Assembly (NCBI GenBank): GCA_035610365.1
Contig: CM069436.1
Coordinates: 59,473,505-59,537,504, forward strand
Reading direction: 5' to 3'
DNA from: Aquatica leii
Lineage: Eukaryota > Arthropoda > Insecta > Coleoptera > Lampyridae
DNA length: 64,000 bases
Shown: in pieces, positions 56,440-64,000 of the stretch
Layout of the letters: every line of letters starts with the position of its first letter
Numbering within the stretch: position 1 is the first letter of the stretch
Notes under the pieces: generated by a model
What the model was told of the DNA's origin: nothing
What the model saw: only the letters and a program-made list of their open reading frames with translations
Database searches by the model: none
Translations under genes and position numbers: made by a program

Positions 56440-57170
56440 AAAAGTCATACACATGTGCATTGCTCAGACAATGCAAACTTAATTCCCGACGATAGGTACG
56501 CGAAAATGCTGTCACTTTTTGACATGTTCAATAAGGGTTTTTTAGACCATGAGTGACTGAGTATTGATGAAAAGATAGTATCATAGTTTTTTAGTAGGCA
56601 CGGAACAAAACAATTCATAAAAGGAAGGCCAATGAGATATGGATATAACTTTGGTCTTGATGCGATCCGTGCGGTTAGTTCCATCTATTGTAGGCAAAAT
56701 AAAGGCAGTACATGTAGCTGGAATTGGGAGTTAGTTGTTTAAACATTGTTGTCTGAGCTATTCAAAAATGTATCTTACTAAATATATAATAACAGATAGT
56801 TTTTGTCTTTGAAACGTGTAAATGAATTACAAATAATATGTTATGGTTATACTTGAACAATATACGCTACCTGAAGTGAACATTGTTTTTTGCTATCAAA
56901 ATCTGAGATGAGAAAAACACCTAGAAGAACTTGTAAATATGACTATGTATCTACTGCAATTACTATGACATTATAGAACAATAAGCGTTTTGCGCTAACT
57001 GTTAACTCTTGCAATCCTGTAAATTCCATTAGAAACGTGAACAGATAGGTGTCCACAGAGAAGAAAAAAATCCAATTCTTTATATATTTGTTATTAGGCA
57101 GTATAATAAAAATATAGGCGGTGTGGAGCAAGTGGATCAAAGTATCAACAGCTATTGCATTAGTGTGAGC
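56440..57170 (+). pseudogene. piggyBac-like transposase fragment
   Basis: The plus strand reads CSDNANLIPDDRYAKMLSLF, then LSIDEKIVS, stop, FFSRHGTKQFIKGRPMRYGY, equivalent to the D-E-M--F-GRhslKQY--KP-KWG block with the first catalytic Asp. Further on come KYDYVSTAITMTL (then a stop), NNKRFALTV and YNKNIGGVEQVDQSI, the YNk-MGGVD-D motif near the C-terminal catalytic region. The order matches piggyBac (DDE_Tnp_1_7). It carries several stops and a decayed middle. Confidence 0.75.
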
Positions 57171-57507
57171 TTGTAAAATTGATTGTGAGCTCTTTTTCCG
57201 TTTTGTTTGGATTCGACAAATTTACAAACGTTGACCAAGTTGCGAAAAAAATGATTTTTTGACGTTTAAGAGGGAAATCTCTGATGTGTATTTAAAAAAA
57301 TACGTCAACCTTTTTATGAGCGCTAAGCGACTAAAATCTTCAAAAAATTTTTTTCTGGGCTGTATGAAGTTTTTAGGTTAAGTTAGGGTAGTAAAATACG
57401 CGTGTTACCGGCAAGTAAATCCCTAATCAAAGTAGCTCAAATCAAAGGTAACTACGTTTAGTTTGACGGTGTAACAAGGATTAAGAATTAATGAAAAAAT
57501 TATATAT

Positions 57508-58330
57508 ATGATGAAAAGTTTGAACAGAGTGAGTGCCAATAATGAGTGTTACACTCTACGTGTCAACAAATTTCTTTTTTTTAAAAATGAACTGGTGCTA
57601 CCTTGTGATCGACATCTAATAAAAAAACAATTTGATAACTTTTTAAAAAATGCACCAAGTAATGTTTATTTGACTACAAAGGTATTACATATTTACATTT
57701 AATAATCCACATAGTTTAGCATATAAACTTATAGGTACTTTTAATCTTCGGGGTAACAAGAGCTTGTCGTTGTGACGAACTGTTGAATTTTACATTTGAT
57801 AATATCGAAGACATAGAAAAACTGATTTTAGGGAAAATCTTAAACAGCAAAACAAAACCTGCCCGCTCATTTACTATAATCGGAGACTATTATCAAAATT
57901 TTTGCCGATAGTATTTAACACTTCGTCCACCTACTTTCGATAACCAAAGATTGTTTATTAAATATTACCTCAAATGGTAAATGTCATCGATCTGTAATGG
58001 CCTAATGGGTATACATAAACATTCAGGAGTTGGAAAAGATGTTGCAACATACTTACATTTACCAAAACCAGCAGAATATACTGAACACTGTCTACGATAC
58101 GAAGGACATCTGCAACGCTATTGATAGACAGTCGTGTAGATATCGCATCCTTAAAACCGCATGGAAAATGGAAATCTATAAGTTTAGCTAAAGAATACGT
58201 TGACAAATTAATGTTAAATAAAAAGCAAGCAGCAACAACAATTTTAGCCTTCCCAGACGATAAACAATTAGAGCCTAGTACATCCCGATCCACATTTATA
58301 ATTCACCCATCAACTTTTAGTCCACCATGA
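57508..58330 (+). pseudogene. Crypton-type tyrosine recombinase
   Basis: Frames in order give FDNFLKNAPSNVYLTTKVL, then IFGVTRACRCDELLNFTFDN (first catalytic Arg region), LRPPTFDNQRLF, GVGKDVATYLHLPKPAEYTEH (the YTGH-like box with His) followed by CLRYEG (Arg). The last frame is DSRVDIASLKPHGKWKSISL, AKEYVDKLMLNKKQ (nucleophile Tyr in EYV). The R...HxxR...H/W...Y order identifies a tyrosine recombinase, and the YTGH and LK-HG-WKS blocks are typical of Cryptons found in insects. Such elements recombine as DNA circles without a DDE transposase. Frameshifts near 58110 and several stops inactivate it. Confidence 0.75.
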
Positions 58331-58334
58331 ATGC

Positions 58335-61160
58335 CAAATACATTGACCCGTATGATCCAACAACAAATAACATCATTACCGACTCCACAGCATATTACAC
58401 TAGAATCACTTACATCCCCGATAATTCAAGATCCTGATAAATTGTTTCTTGTTTCTGAGCGTCTGGTGACATTCATAATTTGTGTAATGCGCAGAAAAAT
58501 TTGTCGCTAGGCACTACTACTGCTAGTAGCTTAAATTTGCAAAATTATTATCTTTATAATTGCACTTTTAATATGGTACAAACATGAACAATCTTTTAGC
58601 TGCTGAAAGTTACATTTAATTACAATTACATAATTTTTAAGCTTGTTAATTTTTATACTTCTTTTAGTAGTTAAATCTAATTTATGTGTATTAGTCTAGA
58701 CTAGATAGTATTTTAATTAACTTTGTAGTGTAGCACATACACTACACTAGCACACAAACAAATCAAGAAACAAGAGCAACAATCCTTCATCTTACATCTA
58801 AATTTTGCAGATATCTGTAAAGTTTAGATATTCCAGTAATAGTAATTAATTTATTCATTTTGGTGTTTGTTATATTAAAAAAAACGTTTAGTTTCTTTAC
58901 ATAGATACTGCTCAAATAAGCGCGGTCTTTTACAAATATAATGTTGATAAAAATGGTGAACTGTTACTGGTATTTTCTTATTACTACCAAAAATGTTCAG
59001 TAAAAATAAAGAAAATACGGAAAAGCTATGGAAACGTTTAAAACATTCGAGGCGATTAGCAAAACAGATAGAATATTCTAATCCTAGATAAGGCGTCAAT
59101 ATAAAAAGTAACTGAAAAAAATTGGTATCAGTCTTTAATCTTCAAAAAGAAAGTGTTGTTTAAATAAATAAAGAAGTGCGACGTCGGAAGAACGTGCCGG
59201 TGTTAAATAAATAAATGCTTATCCGCAGACAGTGTTTATAAATCTAAAGTGTTTGTTGTATTGTGTTTTAATTACGTGGATAATTAAATTAAATTAAAAA
59301 TTCCTTACAATACTTAAAACAAAATATGTAAATTACTACGAAAAAATTTACCGTATTCAATAGTAGTTTTATGAAAATGTAAGCATCTCGATACAAAACT
59401 CTTTTAAACAAGATACAAATAACATACAGAAATTAAACAAAACAATAAACAACATTACAATAAAATAATGTGTTATACAAATATAGTAAACTAAACAAGA
59501 TAATGCAAAAAAAAATTCAACAACGACCACATAGCAAATCTACACTGAAATCGCTAAAAAACGAAATAGATATGAATAAACAGCTGAGAGAAGAATACAA
59601 AATACAGATTTTAGTCTAAAATAAAAAGTTTCATACATAAATAATGTTTAAAAAAAATTAAACGTTTGAGGACTAGTTTATATCTGTGTTTTATGAAATT
59701 AACATTTGGCATTTACATCAACATTTATTTTATAGCATTTACTATTTGTTAAATAATTTTTCTCTAACCATTTAAAGCGATATATCAGATTCAAAAAAGA
59801 TACAAAAAATATGTTGACAAAAAGCTTCTATCAAAAATTTTAATTGTATGATCATCTAAGTAGATTAATAAGGATAGAACATAGAACTTGACATAATAAT
59901 TTCATATGCCGCGTTTTAAAAAAGAGATACCTACACATACCCTTTTTCTAAGTTAAACAAAACTACGTAACAAAAAGTTTTTGATGTCATTTTAGGTAAC
60001 AATTTTACAATTTTCAAAATATGAGTTTTAGTCAAAAATAAGTAACGTCAAATACCATACTGTTATCGTTAGTTATCATGATTATTATTTTGTCCCATGT
60101 TTATAGAAGTATGCAGTGCTTGTTTTTTGTTTTATCCAAATGCATTTTGTTGTGTAATTATAAAGAACAGTTGGTTTTACTGACTTACAATGATTTTAGT
60201 CCCTTCTGAAAAAGTCATTCTACAAACAAACATTGATGTGGTAATTGTGCTTGAACGTAAGAATTAGTGAAAAATTGTACAGGAAAAGAAAGAAACAAAC
60301 CTCAATTAAAAGTTATTAATGTCCCAGTCAAATAACCGATATTACAAAATATCACATACCAGTGAAGTACGCGCGTGCAGCCCTTGATAATAATCTAGAT
60401 GTTATCACCCTAAAAGGGAGGGCAAGTAAGCATGTTAGCTAATACAAGGGGTCTATTAAATGATTATCTAAGCAAACAAAAATCATCTATTTAATTAGAA
60501 GCGCGTTCGTACCGGAAATTCGTAGTTTTTGGGGTCGCGTGCTGGGGTGAAAATGTGTTTGTCGGTGGCCAAAACTTAACTAATGTGCATTTAATTTAAA
60601 ACGGACTACTTTTAATCTAAAATTTTACATTTCACACTTTTTCGAATTTTAAATTAATTTTTATTGTAATTGTTTCTAAAAAACTTATTTTAAGTAAATT
60701 TTTTAAATATTTTTTATATGGTGACGTATTGTAAACTAAATTTTACTTTTTAAACTTTTAAATTTAAAGGTTTTAGTTTTTTTTTATAGAATCGTTTTAT
60801 TGAGCTTTAGGCAAAATATTAACAACGCCATTTTTAATTATTATATTGTTTGCTGATAAATTATATTCTGTAATAAAAAGCAATATTCTTTTAAAACCTA
60901 AAATATAATTACATAATTACACATGTAATGTGTATAAACAGCTTCTAGTTACCTTTAAAACAACTGTTTGAATAGAGTTAATATAATTGTTTCCTTAGCA
61001 AAATAAAATTTAGTTGTTCAATATGAAAAACTGAAGCTTACACTACAAATTGATGACCCCGACGTGATAGATAAAGCCATCAACCAAAATATACCATTCG
61101 GACAAACATTATAAAGTCTGTATAATATTTTGTATTTTTTATACGATTGTGATTATAAAT
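58335..61160. other. No gene identified
   Basis: AT-rich sequence. A minus-strand frame at 58875-59099 is unrecognised and probably chance. Confidence 0.45.
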
Positions 61161-61169
61161 TTAATGCTT

Positions 61170-62360
61170 AAAAATGAATGCCGACAAATCAATTATTGAA
61201 AATTGCAAAGGTTAGTGTCAAATTTCTACCTTTTTAGCAATAATTAGATCCTGAGCTATGGCTTAAACTAATCGACACGCAGTTTTTAATGTTAAATATA
61301 ACACAAGATTTCACTAAGTATTTTCATGTGGTTTCTGTAATAAAAAGTGATGTTTTAGCGCAGATGTGTGATATCGTTAAAAATCCGCTAAAAGATGGCA
61401 AATATTAAATATATTAACGAGGATGCAGTTCCATAATAAAAAAAACCTCGGAATTGCTTCGCGAGATGCGAAATTTGGCCGGAAATAAACTTGCTGATGA
61501 TTTTATAAAATCGTTGTGGATAAATGGTTTACCAGCTCAAACCCAGGCTATTCTATCGACTAGTAGCTGATAATTCCAATCCAAGTAACCAAATCCAGCT
61601 TTTGCAACGACAAATTGAACAACTGTCATAAGAAATAAATTCTGTAAAAACGGAGTATTGTTTGCGAAGCCGCGGTATGTACAGTCGCGAAATTCCAGCC
61701 GTTCACCGAATCGTCGTGGTAAATCTTCTTCGCGATTTAGCAAATCCGGAAATTATTGTTGGTATCACTTTAGATTCGGTAAAGATGCAAAAAAGTGCTA
61801 TAAACCTTGTAAATCCGGAATTTCCAAAAACTTAAAGACTTGAATATTTTTCAGACGACATCAATTCAAGCTAGTCCTTATCATCGTCTGTTTATTAAAG
61901 ATGGATAAAATTTGCAAAACCAATTACCAACTTTTATTGGTTTTTTGTAATTGCCGATGTTTGTCAAGCAATTATTGGTGACGACTTCTTAAATAAATTT
62001 AACATATTCGTTGATTTGAAACATAAAAGATTAATAGACGCCGAAACTGATATTTATTCAACCGGTCGTAATTCAAAAGTGCACAAAAATAATAGTATCG
62101 TTACTATTATTGTTCCTGATATTTTCACACAAGTGTTAACAAAATATCCAGAAATCACCAAACCAATTTCAAATAACCTGTTTACTAATTTGTGTAAAAA
62201 TAATAATCATGGTGTTTCACATACAATGGATACTAAGGGACCACCTGTCTTTGCAAAGACTGAAAGGTCAGCATCGGATAAGTTAAAAATCGCTAAACAA
62301 CAATTTTGAATCATGCTTGATCAAGAAATATACCGACTATCAAAGAGTTTATGGTCTAGT
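61170..62360 (+). pseudogene. Ty3/gypsy gag-pol fragment
   Basis: Gag-like blocks PELWLKLIDTQFLMLNITQDF, TSELLREMRNLAGNKLADDF and LWINGLPAQTQAIL precede a CCHC-like CWYHFRFGKDAKKC. Then come the outer parts of the aspartic protease (ADVCQAIIGDDFLNKFNIFV), with the DTG core apparently deleted. A clean frame at 62016-62309 leads into the reverse transcriptase (ITKPI, HTMDTKGPPVFAKTERS, KLKIAKQQF, SKSLWSSP). The fragment stops at 62360, where a hAT-like end begins. This gypsy lineage is not obviously the same as the macrodomain-bearing one. Confidence 0.7.
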
Positions 62361-62440
62361 CCCACGTTTCTCAAACTTTTAGGCGTGGACACCCTACAAG
62401 TTAGTTAGTTTGGCGGAGTCCCAGTATATTTTTTAACTAA
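62361..62440 (+). mobile_element. hAT-like terminus
   Basis: CCCACGTTTCTCAAACTTTTAGG with GTGGACACCC downstream resembles the CAG-GGTTCTCAAACTTTT...GACCCC end common in hAT elements. It abruptly replaces the gypsy coding sequence. The other end was not found. Confidence 0.5.
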
Positions 62441-63460
62441 TTAATTACAAAATAAACGTTATCGAAACTTTGAATTTTAAGAAAATAGTAAGTATATTTT
62501 ATGTAAAATTAATAAAAACAATTTTCAAAAACGATTTTTATTGTTAATTGTTACAAAAGTGCTGGTCTGATGTGTGTTCTGCATTCAAACGATTTTAAAA
62601 CCCAGTTTTGCAAAGGTATGTGCTGACAAATAAAAGAAGAAGAAAAATAGTTTTTCTTGGCAGTTCTGGATACTCGTGTTTAGGGCTACATCAAAACTCT
62701 GATGCCGTTTTTAGTGTAGAGTCTAAAACCGTATCTATAAATTTTTATACTCCTGCGATGAAAAACTATAAGGTTTTTCACCGACAGAAAAAGGACTTTT
62801 TACCCAAGAATAATTTTTACAGAGTATCTTTCCATTCATTTGGAAAGTAGTAAGTGTTACAGAACTACATAGGTGTGTAAGATGCTAAATAATCTCATTT
62901 GATAGTTATTTAGGTAGCTCAAATGTTTCCACCTCTTTACTAATTTTTTTTAATGTTGAAAAGCAGTCAAAGTTACTACTTTTTACACTACTAAATTAAA
63001 ATTCTAATTTCCTTTTAAAACTAATAATTTTGTCAGATTAACTTTATTTAATTTAGAAAATATTTCCGTTAAATAAGTAAGTAAGTCAAGAACGTTTTAA
63101 GAGGAAATAGTAAATTTTTGACAGCTAATGCTTGGCGGTGAATTATATTACTATTACAATTTTTAGCTATTTTTTTTTATCTTTTCAACAGCTACTACAG
63201 TTTTTCCCACAATCGTTTTGCTTCATCAGTGCAAATATCGATGCAATAATCCCATGGTAATCCAGTTGTTAATAACATTGAAAATTTTGACCCCTGTGGT
63301 ATTACCTTTTAAATACTTATAAATAAGTTTCACTTCTATAGCATGTTCGTACTGATACACCAGTAGATTCGTCTATTTGCAGTAAAAACTCACAAGAACT
63401 TAAACGAGAAGATAGCTCAAATTTCAGAAAAATAATTGATAAGGGTGTAGAACAACTTAT
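62441..63460. other. No gene identified
   Basis: An 80-codon frame at 62608-62850 (FLGSSGYSCLGLHQNSDAVF) is not recognised. The rest is AT-rich. Confidence 0.4.
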
Positions 63461-63469
63461 GGTGCCATA

Positions 63470-64000
63470 ACCATAGCCGAGTTAGAACGATTTATGGGTA
63501 TATGCTTTCTTATGTCAATTTATTGGTTGCCCAATACCAGAATGTATTGGCAGAGAGAAACAGAAGTAACCAGAGTATTAGAAACCATGTCAAGGAACAG
63601 ATGAGAACAAGTAAAATCTAATTTGCACTTCAATAATAACGCAACTAACAATGTTGGTGCAGACAAATTATTCAAACTAAGAAAATTGAAAAGCGTGGTG
63701 CAAAAATGTAATAAAATACCCATGACTGAAAAAATGTGCGTAGATGAACAGATGATCCCTTTCAAAGGTAGGCATAGTTTGAAACAGTACCTAAAGTCCA
63801 AACCTAAGAAATGGGGTTTCAAAGCTTTTGTTATGTTTGATTTGAAAGGCATGATGTATAATTGGGAAATACAACCAGATCCTGATCTTCCAGATATCGG
63901 TGCAAGTGTCAATGTCGTGTTGAAGTTGGCAAAAATAATTCCGCAAAACATGTTTTATAAAATATACTGCGATAACTGGTTTAATAATCTTAATTTGCAA
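63470..64000 (+). pseudogene. piggyBac-like transposase, runs off the window
   Basis: One frame spans 177 codons with a single TGA (63602-63604, probably a changed Trp). It reads ITIAELERFMGICFLMSIYW, DKLFKLRKLKSVVQKCN, then CVDEQMIPFKGRHSLKQYLK (first catalytic Asp), KPKKWGFKAFVM and YCDNWFNNL (second catalytic Asp). This is the DDE_Tnp_1_7 core of piggyBac transposases. It is clearly better preserved than the fragment at 56440. The C-terminal catalytic residue and cysteine-rich domain lie beyond 64000. Upstream of 63470 the frame is not readable, so the N-terminus is decayed or the start is further left. Confidence 0.8.

Noticed and set aside
56445..57140. Minus-strand frames of 79 and 65 codons
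   Set aside because: Antisense of a piggyBac fragment recognised on the plus strand.
63520..63951. 143-codon minus-strand frame
   Set aside because: Antisense of the piggyBac core, which has catalytic motifs on the plus strand.

Overview
The window is eukaryotic, AT-rich, and almost certainly from an insect genome. It contains one apparently intact host gene, a single-exon divergent ionotropic (chemosensory) receptor on the minus strand at 28503-30260. Nearly everything else I can identify is transposable-element sequence, mostly decayed and often nested. I see no rRNA, tRNA, CRISPR array or prokaryotic-type operon. A beetle would fit the mix of elements, but the sequence does not fix the order.

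0-10 kb: the 3' end of a jockey-like LINE, Penelope-like element (PLE) fragments, a foldback MITE, an LTR with heat-shock-element-like motifs, and several copies of one Tc1/mariner-like family. One mariner copy is split by a hAT-like element with an 8-bp target duplication. 10-26 kb: an R4/Dong-like LINE tail bounded by (AAT)n, jockey fragments, a repeat-rich 1.8-kb element, a PLE copy, an R1/I-type LINE with RNase H, and a hAT transposase C-terminus. 26-32 kb: a 1.55-kb inverted repeat, the receptor gene, and the 3' end of a Ty3/gypsy element. In that element a complete OARD1/TARG1-like ADP-ribose macrodomain lies between integrase and the 3' LTR.

33-38 kb: an RTE-type LINE interrupted by a solo LTR, which is itself interrupted by a PLE with a 12-bp target duplication, 105-bp inverted ends, a 30-bp tail and a hammerhead-ribozyme-like motif. 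42-43 kb: a second mariner lineage and a 76-bp PLE end with a 13-bp duplication. 43.8-50.5 kb: a 6.8-kb DNA transposon with CACTG-type inverted ends and a frameshifted transposase-like gene. It contains a nearly full-length purine-rich LINE. 52-64 kb: the longest mariner copy, an unclassified transposase-like gene, piggyBac fragments, a Crypton tyrosine recombinase, a gypsy gag-pol fragment cut by a hAT end, and a well-preserved piggyBac transposase leaving the right edge.

These genes do not form a pathway. The biological interest is in the elements: the gypsy-linked macrodomain, the PLE ends with ribozyme-like cores, and the CACTG-type element whose transposase family I cannot place. All family assignments come from reading motifs in translated sequence, without database searches.
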